A stretch of 64,000 nucleotides of DNA, taken from the NCBI RefSeq assembly GCF_000688295.1, contig NZ_JHZF01000016.1, positions 62,001 to 126,000 of the forward strand, read 5' to 3'. The DNA is from Pseudooceanicola nanhaiensis DSM 18065 (lineage in GTDB: Bacteria; Pseudomonadota; Alphaproteobacteria; Rhodobacterales; Rhodobacteraceae). How positions within the stretch are numbered: the stretch's first letter is position 1; the number at the start of each line of letters is the position of its first letter. The notes below the pieces were generated by a model that ran no database searches, was not told where the DNA came from, and saw only the letters and a list, made by a program, of their open reading frames with translations. The position numbers and the translations under genes are program-made. Below are positions 38,664-48,500 of this stretch, one piece after another.

Positions 38664-39491
38664 ATGGACGATCCCGCGGTGCTGGGCATGATGGTGGCGT
38701 TGCTGGCGCTGATCGGCGCCTTGGCCGGGGTGCTGGCGGGCCTGCTCGGCGTGGGCGGGGGCATCGTGCTGGTTCCGGCCTTCTTCTACGCTTTCACGAC
38801 GCTGGGCTTCGCCGGGCCGAACCTCATGCAGATCTGTCTGGCCACCTCGCTGGCGACGATCATCGTGACCTCTCTGCGCTCGCTGCAGTCGCATCATAGG
38901 AAAGGCGCGGTCGACTGGGACATCCTGCGAAGCTGGGCGCCGGGCATCGTGCTGGGCGCGATCGCGGGGATGCTCGTGGCGACGCTGGTGCGGTCGCTGG
39001 CGCTGCAGGTTCTCTTCGGGGTCCTGGGCATCGTGGTCGGCCTCTACCTCGCCTTCGGCCGGGCCGAATGGCGCCTTGGCGACGAGATGCCGCGCGGGAT
39101 CAGACGGCTGCTGATCTCGCCGATGGTCGGGTTTCTCTCGGTTCTCATGGGCATCGGCGGGGGCAGCTTCGGCGTGCCGCTGATGACGCTCTACGGACGG
39201 CCGATCCACCGGGCCGTGGCGACCGCCGCGGGCTTCGGCGTGACCATCGCGGTGCCCTCCGTGACGGGCTTCCTGTTCTACACGCTGCCCGAGGGCCAGC
39301 CCGTCCCGCCCTATACCCTGGGCGCGGTGAATCTGCCGGCCTTCGGGCTGGTGATCGCGATGACCCTGCTGACGGCGCCGCTCGGCGTGAAGCTGGCGCA
39401 TGCGACCGACCCCAAGCCGCTGCGGCGCATCTTCGCGGTCTTCCTGCTGCTGGTGGCGCTGAACATGCTGCGCAAGGCGATATTCGGCTGA
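38664..39491 (+). CDS. TauE/SafE-family sulfite exporter-like membrane protein
   Basis: 275 residues with eight hydrophobic segments and two copies of the family glycine motif: GLLGVGGGIVLVPAFF (~29-44) and LMGIGGGSFGVPLM (~162-175). TauE/SafE proteins move organosulfonates, sulfite or sulfoacetate outward. ATG 38664 follows GGAGGCTGAGG. Transcribed alone. Substrate inferred only from family. Confidence 0.88.
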   Translation: MDDPAVLGMMVALLALIGALAGVLAGLLGVGGGIVLVPAFFYAFTTLGFAGPNLMQICLATSLATIIVTSLRSLQSHHRKGAVDWDILRSWAPGIVLGAIAGMLVATLVRSLALQVLFGVLGIVVGLYLAFGRAEWRLGDEMPRGIRRLLISPMVGFLSVLMGIGGGSFGVPLMTLYGRPIHRAVATAAGFGVTIAVPSVTGFLFYTLPEGQPVPPYTLGAVNLPAFGLVIAMTLLTAPLGVKLAHATDPKPLRRIFAVFLLLVALNMLRKAIFG

Positions 39492-39590
39492 TCCCGGCAA
39501 GATAATTCCCGCAGAACGCCCAAGCCGTGCCACGATAGGGTCAGATTTCCCGCCGACATATCCTGTCTGAACAAGCTGGAAACCGGCCCA

Positions 39591-40511
39591 ATGATCGAGC
39601 TCCTCATCGTCTTCGTCCTTGCGACGATCGGCATCTACTTCACCACCACGACGCCCGAGTCGATGGATCGGAAGAACGTGGATGACGATTTCTACGACGA
39701 GGGCGCGCCGGAGGACGAGGGCGGCATCGGCATCCTCGGCATCGACGTCGGCAGCAAGCGCAAGCACATCCGCAAGGCGCGCATCGCCGCGCGCGAACGC
39801 GTCGCGATGCTGCGCCGGACGCCGGAGCCGGTGGCGGATGCGACCGTGTCCGATGCCGAGACCGACGCCGCGATCCGCTCGGTCCTGACGGGGGCCGAGT
39901 GGGACGAGGGCGGCGCGGGCGTCGCCCCGGCTGGCGCCGAAACCTACGATGAAGACGAGGAGAGCGACGCGCCGATCCCGCCGCTGGTGGCCCGGAACGC
40001 GACCGCCGCCCCCGCGACGGCAGGGAGCGGTCCCGACCGCGCGGCCGAGCCGGCGGAGATCGCCGAAACCGAAGGCGCACCGGAGCCGGTCTCCGCGACC
40101 GCGCCGCCGCCCGAGGAGGACCGGGAGGGTGCCGCAGCCGACGCGGCGGCGGCAGACACCCCCGGCGAGGACGAGGATCCCGATTTCGACGCGGCGATCA
40201 GCGCCGCGATCCGGGCCGAGTTCGAGGAACAGCAATCCGACCGCGCCACCGCCGCGCGCGCGCCGCGCCGGGGGCCGGATCGGGCGGGCCCGCCGGTCAT
40301 CGACGAATTCGACCCCGACGAGGACCAGATCGTGATTGGCTACAGCCCGGACGAAGCCGGCGACGGCCGCATCGGGATCTCGGAAGACCCGACATGGCCC
40401 GGGACCGCGCGGGTGACGCTGGGCGGCAAGGTGGTGGCGCTGGTGCCGGGCGGCTACGGGCTTGTCCAGCCCTACCACATCGAGCTGCGACCGCTTCACA
40501 ACGCGGCCTAG
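39591..40511 (+). CDS. Hypothetical membrane-anchored acidic protein
   Basis: 306 residues. One N-terminal membrane helix (IELLIVFVLATIGIYF), a short conserved-looking block (GIGILGIDVGSKRKHIRKARIAARERV), a long disordered acidic Ala/Pro/Glu-rich middle (~90-235), and a structured C-terminal ~70 residues with the acidic loop FDPDEDQIVIGY and TWPGTARVTLGGKVVALVPG. The loop resembles Ca-binding repeats, but only one copy is present. I do not recognise a named family. The stop shares CTAG with the DUF1289 gene. Confidence 0.7.
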   Translation: MIELLIVFVLATIGIYFTTTTPESMDRKNVDDDFYDEGAPEDEGGIGILGIDVGSKRKHIRKARIAARERVAMLRRTPEPVADATVSDAETDAAIRSVLTGAEWDEGGAGVAPAGAETYDEDEESDAPIPPLVARNATAAPATAGSGPDRAAEPAEIAETEGAPEPVSATAPPPEEDREGAAADAAAADTPGEDEDPDFDAAISAAIRAEFEEQQSDRATAARAPRRGPDRAGPPVIDEFDPDEDQIVIGYSPDEAGDGRIGISEDPTWPGTARVTLGGKVVALVPGGYGLVQPYHIELRPLHNAA

Positions 40512-40744
40512 TCCTTGCGGTGAAGCCGTCCCTGGCGGCCGCCCCGGCGGCGCACGAGGCGGGCGCGGCGTTCGGGCAGCGCCTCCATGATCTCGGCCCG
40601 TTCCGCATCGCTGTAACGTGACCACATCGCGATCTCGTCACGGGTGCGCAGACAGCCTGCGCAGAGCCCGGCCTCGGGGTGGATCATGCAGATCTTCACG
40701 CAGGGCGATTCGATGCCGGAGCGCCGCCAGACCTCGTCGGTCAT
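40508..40744 (-). CDS. DUF1289 small cysteine protein
   Basis: 78 residues with the DUF1289 pattern SPCVKIC then [21 protein letters not shown], four cysteines likely to bind zinc or an iron-sulfur cluster. C-terminus strongly basic. Its ATG overlaps the ruvX stop by 4 nt, so it is third in a ccmI-ruvX-DUF1289 operon. Function unknown. Confidence 0.88.
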   Translation of the reverse strand: MTDEVWRRSGIESPCVKICMIHPEAGLCAGCLRTRDEIAMWSRYSDAERAEIMEALPERRARLVRRRGGRQGRLHRKD

Positions 40745-41217
40745 GAGGCCCCCCGCATGTGCCGGAGCCGGTCCAGCGCGCCCTGGAGGATGTAGCCCGC
40801 CGCGACATGGTCGATGACCTCGGCCCGCTTCCGGCGCGAGGTGTCGGCCTCGAGCAGCGCGCGTTCGGCGGCCACGGTCGAGAGCCGCTCGTCCCAGAAG
40901 GCGGTCGGTATCTCCAGCACCTGCCGGAAATTGCGCGCGAAGGCCCGGGTCGACTGGCAGCGCGGCCCTTCCGAGCCGTCCATGTTCCGCGGCAGGCCGA
41001 GGATGATCCCGCCGATCTCGCGCTCCTTCAGGAGCGCCGCCAGCGCCTGCGCGTCGAGCGTGAACTTCTTCCGCCGGATCGTCGTGATCGGCGTCGCGAC
41101 CGACAGCAGGCGATCCGAGACCGCCACGCCGATCGTCTTGTCGCCGAGGTCGAGCCCGGCGATGGCCCGCATCGGCGGCAGCTCGGCTGCGAAATCCTCG
41201 AGCGTCTCGTGTATCAT
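40741..41217 (-). CDS. ruvX: Holliday junction resolvase-like RuvX (YqgF)
   Basis: 158 residues, RNase H-like fold: [25 protein letters not shown] holds the first catalytic Asp, [17 protein letters not shown] the middle motif, and [17 protein letters not shown] the DERxST motif. It acts in pre-16S rRNA 5' processing and possibly recombination. Coupled to ccmI by a 4-nt overlap (41214-41217). Confidence 0.93.
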   Translation of the reverse strand: MIHETLEDFAAELPPMRAIAGLDLGDKTIGVAVSDRLLSVATPITTIRRKKFTLDAQALAALLKEREIGGIILGLPRNMDGSEGPRCQSTRAFARNFRQVLEIPTAFWDERLSTVAAERALLEADTSRRKRAEVIDHVAAGYILQGALDRLRHMRGAS

Positions 41218-42428
41218 CCGTCGACCCCCGCGCGCGTGCCCGCCTCGCGGATCAGTGCCAGCGCCTGTTCGTCGCCCGCGAAGATCTCGAGCGCTTCCGC
41301 ATGGATGGCCCGCGCGCGCTCCAGCTCGCCCAGAACGCCGTAGGCGCCGATCAGCCGGGCCCAGTCCTGCGGCGGGCCGCCCTCGGTCGCCAGCCGGTCG
41401 GACAGGCCCGAGACCATGCCGCGGATCATCTCGGCGCGGTCCTCGTCGCTCATCTCGCTGGCCGCCTCCACGTCCTCGGCCGAGGGGCCGCGCGGCGCGG
41501 GGGCTGCGGCGGGCGGGTCGTAGGGCACGCCAGCGAGCCGCGCGGCGTCGCCGATCTGGGCCCGGATCGGGGCGATCCAGGGCGCGTCCTCGGGGCCGCG
41601 GCGCAGCAGCGCCTCCCAGATGCGGAAGGCGAGGTCGGGCCGCCCGGTCTGCCAGCGCGACAGCGCGATGTAATAGAGCGCGGCCCCGTTGTCGGGCGCG
41701 CGGGCCAGCGCGGCATTCAGTGCCGCCTCGGCCTCGGGCGAGACGTAGCCGCCCGCGGCCAGCACCATCATCTCTCCGAGCGCGAGGTAATCCTGCGCGC
41801 GGGCCCCGTCGCCGAGCGCTTCGACCACGCGGGCCTGCGCGGCATGGGCGGCGGCGAAATTGCCCAGCGTCGCCTCGTTCCGGGCCAGCAGCCGCAGCCC
41901 CTGGACGTCGTCCGGACGCTCGGCCACGGCGGTGCGGAGCTTGTCCATCAGCGCGGCGAAATCCGCCTCGACCTCGGGCGCGGGGCGGGGGGGCACCTCC
42001 GCCTCGGCCTCGGCCTGACCGGGGCGGTTGGCGGCGCGTTCGTCGGCCCGGGCCAGGCGTTCGGCCAGCGGAAGGTCCGGGTAGCCCGGCGCGCCGAGCA
42101 CGGCGTAAAGGCCAAGCGAGCCCGCGACCAGCACCAGCCCGAGCCCGGCCAGCGCCAGCGGAGAGCTCCGCCGTGCCGTGGCCGCGGCCCCCTGCGCCTC
42201 GGCATCCGCGGCGAGCAGGCGGCGCGAGACCTCGTTCCTGAGCCGCGCGGCCTCGTCTTCGCCGATCACGCCGCGCGCCAGGTCGCGGTCGACCTCGGCC
42301 AGCTGCGCCCGGTAGACGGCCACGTCGGCGCCGCCCGGTTCGTCTGCGGCACGCGCGCGCAGGGCGGTCGCGGCGATGAGGCCTGCGACGGCGAAGGCAA
42401 GGGCTGCGGCGATGATCCAGAAGAGCAT
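41214..42428 (-). CDS. ccmI: Cytochrome c maturation protein CcmI
   Basis: 404 residues. Two N-terminal membrane helices ([19 protein letters not shown], and [22 protein letters not shown] near 95) flank the cytoplasmic loop with [17 protein letters not shown], the CcmI signature. The C-terminal half is TPR-like ([21 protein letters not shown]). It chaperones apocytochrome c for heme ligation. ATG 42428 follows an AAAGGAGTAT ribosome site. Heads the ccmI-ruvX-DUF1289 operon, as in other Rhodobacteraceae. Confidence 0.9.
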   Translation of the reverse strand: MLFWIIAAALAFAVAGLIAATALRARAADEPGGADVAVYRAQLAEVDRDLARGVIGEDEAARLRNEVSRRLLAADAEAQGAAATARRSSPLALAGLGLVLVAGSLGLYAVLGAPGYPDLPLAERLARADERAANRPGQAEAEAEVPPRPAPEVEADFAALMDKLRTAVAERPDDVQGLRLLARNEATLGNFAAAHAAQARVVEALGDGARAQDYLALGEMMVLAAGGYVSPEAEAALNAALARAPDNGAALYYIALSRWQTGRPDLAFRIWEALLRRGPEDAPWIAPIRAQIGDAARLAGVPYDPPAAAPAPRGPSAEDVEAASEMSDEDRAEMIRGMVSGLSDRLATEGGPPQDWARLIGAYGVLGELERARAIHAEALEIFAGDEQALALIREAGTRAGVDG

Positions 42429-42599
42429 GGATACTCCTTTTGCGACCGATCCTTTACCGTGGCCGGGCCTTTGGAAAAAGGGCAAATGGCCGCGCCGTGA
42501 TGCCATGTCGCAAAGGTGATGTGACATGACGCTCCCGGCCCGGTCCGATCTTCGCTATCGGTCCAGAAAGCCGCTCAGAACCACCGGAGTCGTCCGCCC

Positions 42600-43847
42600 A
42601 TGAAACGCTATTCCGCCTTTGCCATCGCCCGGGAAGCCCTGCGCCATCACACGGGCTGGGAACGCGCCTGGGCCTCGCCCGAACCCCGGAAACGCTACAA
42701 GGTGATCATCGTCGGCGCCGGCGGTCACGGGCTGGCCACGGCCTATTACCTTGGCAAGAACCACGGCATCACGGATGTCGCGGTGATCGAGAAGGGCTGG
42801 CTTGGCGGCGGCAACACGGGGCGGAACACGACGATCATCCGGTCGAACTATCTCCAGGACCCGTCCGCGGCGATCTACGAGAAGTCGCGCGACCTCTACG
42901 AGGGGCTGAGCCAGGATCTGAACTACAACATCATGTTCAGCCCGCGCGGCGTGATCATGCTGGCGCAGACCGAGCACGAGGTGCGCGGCTACCGGCGCAC
43001 CGCGCATGCCAACGCGCTGCAGGGCGTGACGACCGAGTTCATCAGCCCCGAGCGGGTGAAGGAGCTTGTGCCGATCATCAACCTCGACGGGCCGCGCTAC
43101 CCGGTCCTCGGCGGGCTCTGGCAGGCGCGCGCCGGCACCGCGCGGCACGACGCGGTGGCCTGGGGCTATGCGCGGGCGTGTTCGGCCATGGGGATGCACA
43201 TCATCCAGCAATGCGAGGTCACCGGCGTCCGCTCGGAAGGCGGCCGGGTGACGGGGGTGGAGACCACGAAGGGCGAGATCGGCTGCGACAGCCTCGGCAT
43301 CGTGGTTGCGGGCCATTCCGGCGTGCTGGCCGAGATGGCGGGCTTCCGGCTGCCGATCGAATCGGTGGCCCTTCAGGCGCTGGTCTCGGAGCCGATCAAA
43401 CCCTGCATGGACGTGGTCGTGATGGCCAACACCGTGCACGGCTACATGTCCCAGTCCGACAAGGGCGAGATGGTGATCGGCGGCGGCGCGGACGGCTACA
43501 ACAACTACACGCAGCGCGGATCCTTCCACCATATCGAGGAGACCGTGCGCGCCCTGGTCGAGACCTTCCCGATGATCTCGCGCCTCAAGATGCTGCGGCA
43601 ATGGGGCGGGATCGTCGACATGACCGGGGACCGGTCTCCGATCATCTCGAAGACGCCGCTCGGCGGGTGCTACATCAACTGCGGCTGGGGCACCGGCGGG
43701 TTCAAGGCGATCCCGGGCTCCGGCTGGGCGATGGCAGAGATGATGGCGAAGGGCGCGCCGGGCGCGCTCTGCGCCGAGTTCGGCATGGACCGTTTCCGCG
43801 AGGGCCGTTTCATCGACGAGAGCGTCGCGGCGGGGGTCGCGCACTGA
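42600..43847 (+). CDS. soxB: Sarcosine oxidase beta subunit SoxB
   Basis: 415 residues. FAD-binding VIIVGAGGHGLATAYYLGKNHG (~36-57), covalent-FMN/FAD family segment GGGNTGRNTTIIRSNYL, and the C-terminal GCYINCGWGTGGFKAIPGSGW. It is the flavoprotein subunit of four-subunit sarcosine oxidase, which converts sarcosine to glycine with formaldehyde passed to tetrahydrofolate. In this locus it is separated from soxD-soxA-soxG by 1.35 kb containing an opposite-strand gene, a stress-promoter gene and a predicted sRNA. Confidence 0.94.
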   Translation: MKRYSAFAIAREALRHHTGWERAWASPEPRKRYKVIIVGAGGHGLATAYYLGKNHGITDVAVIEKGWLGGGNTGRNTTIIRSNYLQDPSAAIYEKSRDLYEGLSQDLNYNIMFSPRGVIMLAQTEHEVRGYRRTAHANALQGVTTEFISPERVKELVPIINLDGPRYPVLGGLWQARAGTARHDAVAWGYARACSAMGMHIIQQCEVTGVRSEGGRVTGVETTKGEIGCDSLGIVVAGHSGVLAEMAGFRLPIESVALQALVSEPIKPCMDVVVMANTVHGYMSQSDKGEMVIGGGADGYNNYTQRGSFHHIEETVRALVETFPMISRLKMLRQWGGIVDMTGDRSPIISKTPLGGCYINCGWGTGGFKAIPGSGWAMAEMMAKGAPGALCAEFGMDRFREGRFIDESVAAGVAH

Positions 43848-43864
43848 TGGCCTTGCGGCCCGAC

Positions 43865-44278
43865 TTATTCCGCGGCCACGCGCCGCGTCAGCCGGCGGTG
43901 CCGGTCGGTCAGTTCGCTGATCTCGCGCAGCGCGTCGCGCTGAAGGTTGAGCGGCGTGGGCGTGCCCGCGACAAGGTCGTCCTGGACGTCGTCCAGCAGG
44001 CCGCCCATGGGCAGGACCGCGTAGGCGTTGAGGCCCAGCCGGAGCGCCGGCTCGAACCGCTCGTGCCGGGGGATCGTCGCGGCGAGCCCGCATTCCGCGC
44101 GGCCGAAGAACAATGCGCGGGCCGGGGCGATGCCGTCCGGCGGCATCGCGAGATAGGCGAAGAGGCCGGGGCTGTCGGGCAGGTGCTGCAGCGAGGGGCA
44201 GAGCGTGAAGGCGTAGATGCGGCCGGACGCGCCGCCAAGGTGGATCTGCCGGGCAAAGGCGGTCTGCGTGTCGGGCAT
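43865..44278 (-). CDS. Hypothetical protein inserted downstream of soxB
   Basis: 137 residues, soluble, no signal or membrane helix. It starts MPDTQTAFARQIHLGGASGRIYAF and has ARALFFGRAECGLAAT and an Arg-rich C-terminus. I do not recognise a family. It is convergent with soxB (17-bp gap). The ATG at 44278 is preferred; an upstream in-frame ATG would extend into the divergent promoter region. Confidence 0.6.
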   Translation of the reverse strand: MPDTQTAFARQIHLGGASGRIYAFTLCPSLQHLPDSPGLFAYLAMPPDGIAPARALFFGRAECGLAATIPRHERFEPALRLGLNAYAVLPMGGLLDDVQDDLVAGTPTPLNLQRDALREISELTDRHRRLTRRVAAE

Positions 44279-44426
44279 GGGACGGCTCCGCATATTGAGA
44301 GGATGTGGAAAAAGCCTACCGGATTCCGGGGTCCCTCCAACATCTTGCGGCTCGGGATTGGCGTCTGCCGACACTTTGACGTGAAAGTGACAAAAATATC
44401 CGCAGATGATTGCGGGACCATAGGCG

Positions 44427-44452
44427 GGAACCCCCGGTGCACTTGCGGCGTT
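44427..44452 (+). promoter_or_regulatory. EcfG promoter of the small membrane-protein gene
   Basis: GGAAC (44427-44431), 17-bp spacer, CGTT (44449-44452): a perfect match, ending 35 bp before the ATG at 44488. Confidence 0.72.
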
Positions 44453-44487
44453 TGCCGGCGAGTTCACACATCAACGGAGGTCCTCCC

Positions 44488-44835
44488 ATGGCCGAACACC
44501 ACTATCACGAAACCAAAGAGGTTCGTCCCGCATCCACCGGCACCAGCACCGGCACCATCGCGTTCATCGTCGGCGGCCTCGTCGTCGCGGTCGGCCTCAT
44601 CCTGTTCTGGGTCTTCGGCGGTTCGGACATCGAGACCGGCGCGGCCGGTGGCGGCACCGATGTCGAGATCAACGCAACCTCCGACAGCTCGGCCGGCGCG
44701 GCCGCTGACGAAGGCACCGACACCGGCGCGGCCGCAACCGCGGACACCGGCTCGTCCGACGCCGCTGCCGGCAGCAGCGCGACGACCGGCGATTCGGGCG
44801 TTGCGGCAACGGCTGGCGCAGACAGCGGCAACTGA
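44488..44835 (+). CDS. Small membrane-anchored Ala/Gly/Thr-rich stress protein
   Basis: 115 residues. A His-rich N-terminus (AEHHYHETKEV), one membrane helix (IAFIVGGLVVAVGLILFWVFGG, ~29-50), then a low-complexity tail of Ala, Gly, Ser, Thr and Asp that should project into the periplasm. No known domain. The ATG follows GGAGG, and a perfect EcfG promoter lies upstream, so induction in general stress or stationary phase is expected. Confidence 0.72.
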   Translation: MAEHHYHETKEVRPASTGTSTGTIAFIVGGLVVAVGLILFWVFGGSDIETGAAGGGTDVEINATSDSSAGAAADEGTDTGAAATADTGSSDAAAGSSATTGDSGVAATAGADSGN

Positions 44836-44903
44836 TCGCAATTCCGTCTCCGGCGGAGTGGAAGGGCGGGCGCGTGGCGTCCGCCCTTCGTGCTGTTCGC
44901 GAC

Positions 44904-44974
44904 TTTGCAACGTTCCCGGCGCGGTTTTGCAAACCCCGGATCGCCTTTGCAAAGCGGCCGTAGCGCCTTTGCAA
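44904..44974. repeat. Four TTTGCAA repeats spaced about two helical turns
   Basis: TTTGCAA begins at 44904, 44926, 44946 and 44968, giving spacings of 22, 20 and 22 bp, so all copies face the same side of the helix; a partial TTTGCA follows at 45001. The core TTTGCAAA is self-complementary. The motif is like that reported for ScfR/RamB-type acyl-CoA regulators (PccR), but the spacing differs. The array lies just upstream of the EcfG promoter of the predicted sRNA and ~230 bp before soxD. Confidence 0.7.
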
Positions 44975-45014
44975 ACTCCGTCCATCGGGGCGCATGATTT
45001 TTTGCAGGGCGGCC

Positions 45015-45040
45015 GGAACTTTCCGTTCGCCTGTGACGTT
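45015..45040 (+). promoter_or_regulatory. EcfG promoter of the predicted small RNA
   Basis: GGAAC (45015-45019), 17-bp spacer, CGTT (45037-45040): a perfect match. Unlike the other copies, it is followed not by a start codon but by ~90 nt and a strong intrinsic terminator, so the product is probably a small RNA. Confidence 0.68.
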
Positions 45041-45046
45041 TCTCCG

Positions 45047-45160
45047 TCACTGCCTGGGAAGATACTGACCCTGCGGGTCTGCCCCCAACGGGATTGCCAG
45101 TTTTCCCTTGTCCCTTACCTGTCCCCTCGGGCGGAGGCTTTGAGCCTCCGCCCCTTTTTT
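45047..45160 (+). ncRNA. Predicted EcfG-dependent C-rich small RNA (GsrN-like architecture)
   Basis: A transcript of about 110 nt is bounded by a perfect EcfG promoter and an intrinsic terminator with a T6 tract. Inside, GACCC-TGC-GGGTC (45067-45079) makes a 5-bp hairpin; the rest is an open C-rich stretch with several CCC runs (GCCCCC, TTTTCCC, GTCCC, GTCCCC) able to pair with Shine-Dalgarno sequences. No start codon with a ribosome site precedes the terminator. The plan resembles Caulobacter GsrN, an EcfG-class-controlled C-rich sRNA; homology is not claimed. Alternatively it is an attenuated leader of soxDAG. Confidence 0.6.
45129..45160 (+). terminator. Intrinsic terminator upstream of soxD
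   Basis: GGGCGGAGGCT (45129-45139), loop TTG, AGCCTCCGCCC (45143-45153), then CTTTTTT: a perfect 11-bp stem with a T6 tract, the most classical terminator in the window. It lies 44 bp before the soxD ATG. Confidence 0.9.
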
Positions 45161-45203
45161 CGTTCCGTTCCCGGGGGTTCCGGGCGCGGGCTGGAGGTGT
45201 GCC

Positions 45204-45533
45204 ATGCTGCTTCTTGAATGTCCCTATTGCGGCGTCGCCGGGGAAGAGACCGAATTCCACGGCGGCGGCGAGGCGCATCTCAAGCGCCACGGGCCCGAGA
45301 GCTCGGATGCGGATTTCGAGGGCTATCTCTTCCATCGCGAGAACCCGAAGGGCGTGCATCTCGAACGCTGGCGGCATGTGAACGGCTGTGGCAAGTGGTT
45401 CCACGCGGCGCGCTGCACGCGCACGCTCGAGGTCTTCGGGACCTACACGGCGCAATGCTCCGAACCGCCGCAGGAGATCCGCGACAAGATCAGTGCGAAA
45501 CGTCCCGGCTGGACGTGGCGGGAGTTCTCGTGA
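45204..45533 (+). CDS. soxD: Sarcosine oxidase delta subunit SoxD
   Basis: 109 residues with the zinc-binding start LLECPYCG and the conserved ENPKGVHLERWRHVNGCGKWFHAARCT block. It binds zinc and stabilises the heterotetramer. First gene of soxD-A-G; because a strong terminator lies 44 bp upstream, the operon needs its own promoter downstream of the terminator, read-through, or regulation at that terminator. Confidence 0.94.
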   Translation: MLLLECPYCGVAGEETEFHGGGEAHLKRHGPESSDADFEGYLFHRENPKGVHLERWRHVNGCGKWFHAARCTRTLEVFGTYTAQCSEPPQEIRDKISAKRPGWTWREFS

Positions 45534-45564
45534 TGCAGGCAATGATGAAGAAAGAGGTCGGGGC

Positions 45565-48500
45565 ATGAGCACGCGGCTTTCCAGGGGCGGGCGGCTGCTG
45601 AACCGCGGCGCCCGGGTGGGGTTCACCTTCAACGGCAAGCGGATGAGCGGGTTCGCGGGCGACACGCTCGCCTCGGCGCTGCTGGCCAACAATCAGATGC
45701 TCGCGGGGCGGAGCTTCAAGTACCACCGCCCGCGGGGCGTCGTCGCCTCGGGGGCCGAGGAGCCGAACGCGCTGATGGGGCTGGGCGCGGACGGCACCTT
45801 CGAGCCGAACCAGCGCGCGACCACGCAGGAGCTGTTCGAGGGGCTTGCCTCGGAAAGCCAGAACCACTGGCCGAGCCTCGATTTCGACGTGGGCGTGGTG
45901 AACTCCAGGCTCTCGCGCTTCTTCCCGGCCGGGTTCTATTACAAGACCTTCATGGGCCCGCGCGCCTTCTGGAAGCACATCTACGAGCCGGTGATCCGGC
46001 AGTCCGCGGGCCTCGGCAAAGCGCCGAAGGACCGCGATGCTGACCGCTACGAGCATTTCTACGCCTTCACCGATGTTCTCGTGATCGGCGGCGGGCTGGC
46101 CGGCCTGACGGCCGCCAAGGCGGCCGCCGAGGCCGGCGCCAAGGTCCTGCTGGTCGAGCAGACCGCCCATTGGGGCGGCCGCACCATGGTCGACGGCGGA
46201 GAGATCGCGGGCGGCGCGGCCGAGGCGCATGTCGAGGCGCTGGTCACCGCGCTCGAGGCCATGCCCAACGTCACCATGCGCAACCGCTGCATGGGCGCGG
46301 GCGTCTACGATCACGGCTACGCGCTGGCCTACGAGCGGCTGACCGACCACGTGCCGGGCCATGACGGTCCGCGCCATCGTCTGTGGCGGATCCGGGCGGG
46401 CCAGATCGTGACGGCGACGGGCGCCATCGAACGCCCGCTCAGCTTCGCGGGCAACGATGTGCCTGGGGTCATGCTGGCCTCCGCCGTGCGTGACTATGCG
46501 ACCAACTGGGCGGTCTCGCCCGGCGACCGGACGGTGGTTGTGACGAACAACGACGACGCCTACCGCACCGCGCTGACGCTCAAGGCGGCGGGGCTCTCGG
46601 TCCCGGTGATCCTCGATGCCCGCGCGGGCGGCGGCGGCGCGCTGGCCGAGGAGGCCCGGGCGGCCGGCATCCGCGTGGAAAACGGCAAGGGCATCGCCAA
46701 GGTGGAGGGCGGCAAGCGCGTCACCGGCGTCGCCATCTGCCACCAGGCGGGCGAGGGCGCGGTGCTTGAGACGATCTCCTGCGACGCCGTTGCCATGTCC
46801 GGCGGCTGGTCCCCGGTGGTGCACCTCTGGTCGCATTGCGGCGGCAAGCTCACCTGGGACGAGGCGGGCGCGATGTTCCGCCCGAACGCCGAGCAGGCCC
46901 CCACGGGCGCCGATGGCGCACCCTTCGTGATCCCGGCGGGCAGCGCGGACGGTGAATTCTCCCTCCCTGCCATCCTCGCCAACGCCCGCGCCGCCGGCCT
47001 CGCCGCCGCGCAGCGCACCGGAGCGACCGCCGAGGCGGAGGCCGCGCCAGAGGCCACCGCCAGGGACGAGACCCCGATCGAACCGGTCTGGATGATGCCG
47101 CAGGGCGCCGGCAGGGAGCTGCGCGCCAAGGCCTTCCTCGATTACCAGAACGACGTGAAGGTCTCGGACGTCATGCTCGCCGCGCAGGAGGGCTACGAGA
47201 GCGTCGAACACGCCAAGCGCTACACCACGCTCGGGATGGCGACGGACCAGGGGAAACTCTCCAACATCAACGGGCTGGCGGTGCTCTCGCAGAGCCTCAA
47301 CACGCCGATCCCGCAGGTCGGCACGACGACCTTCCGCCCGCCCTACACGCCGATCTCAATGGGCGCCATCGCGGGCGAGGCGCGGGGCGAGATCTTCCAG
47401 CCCCTCCGCCGCACCCCCATGCACGCCTGGCACGAGGCCCACGGCGCCCATTGGGAGCCGGTCGGCCACTGGCGCCGCCCCTATTGCTACCCGAAGGCCG
47501 GGGAGAGCCACCAGGACGCCGTCGCGCGCGAGATCACCCAGACCCGCAAGGCGCTCGGCCTGCTCGACGCCTCGACGCTGGGCAAGATCGTGGTGAAGGG
47601 GCCGGACGCGGGGAAATTCCTCGACATGCTCTACACCAACATGATGAGCACCCTGAAGCCGGGCAAATGCCGCTACGGGCTGATGTGCTCGGAAAACGGG
47701 TTCCTGATCGACGACGGCGTGGTGGCCCGCTGGGACGAGGAGACCTTCCTCTGCCACACGACCACCGGCGGGGCGGAACGCATCCATGCCCATATGGAGG
47801 AATGGCTCCAGACCGAATGGTGGGACTGGAAGGTCTACGTCGCGAACGTGACCGAGCAATATGCCCAGATCGCCGTGGTGGGCCCGAAGGCCCGCGAGGT
47901 GATCGAGGCGCTCGGAGCCGAGGGCATGGACAGCCAGACCTTCCCCTTCATGGCCTGGGAAGACCGCACGGTCGCGGGCATCGCGGCGCGGATCTACCGG
48001 ATCTCCTTCTCGGGCGAGCTTTCCTACGAGATCGCGGTGCCGGCGTCTCAGGGCCTTGCCCTCTGGGAGGCGCTGCACGCGGCGGGCGCCGCGCATGGCG
48101 TCATGCCCTACGGCACCGAGGCGCTGCACGTGATGCGGGCCGAGAAGGGCTTCATCATGATCGGGGACGAGACCGACGGGACGGTGATCCCGCAGGACCT
48201 CGGGCTGCACTGGGCGATCTCGAAGAAGAAGGACGACTACCTCGGCAAGCGGGCGCAGCAGCGCGCGCACATGACCGACCCGTCGCGGTGGAAGCTCGTC
48301 GGGCTCGAGACGCTCGACGGCTCCGTCCTGTCCGAGGGCGCCTATGCCGTGGGGCAGGGGACCAACGCGAACGGCCAGGCCAGGGTGATCGGCCGGGTGA
48401 CCTCAACCTACCACTCGCCGACGCTCGGACGGGGCATCGCCATGGGGCTCGTGCTGAACGGGCCCGACCGGATGGGCGAGGTGATCGACTTCGGCAGGAT

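Noticed and set aside
45040-45203. Glycine riboswitch in front of soxDAG
   Set aside because: The conserved tandem-aptamer motifs of glycine riboswitches are absent; the region is better explained by a promoter, C-rich RNA and terminator.
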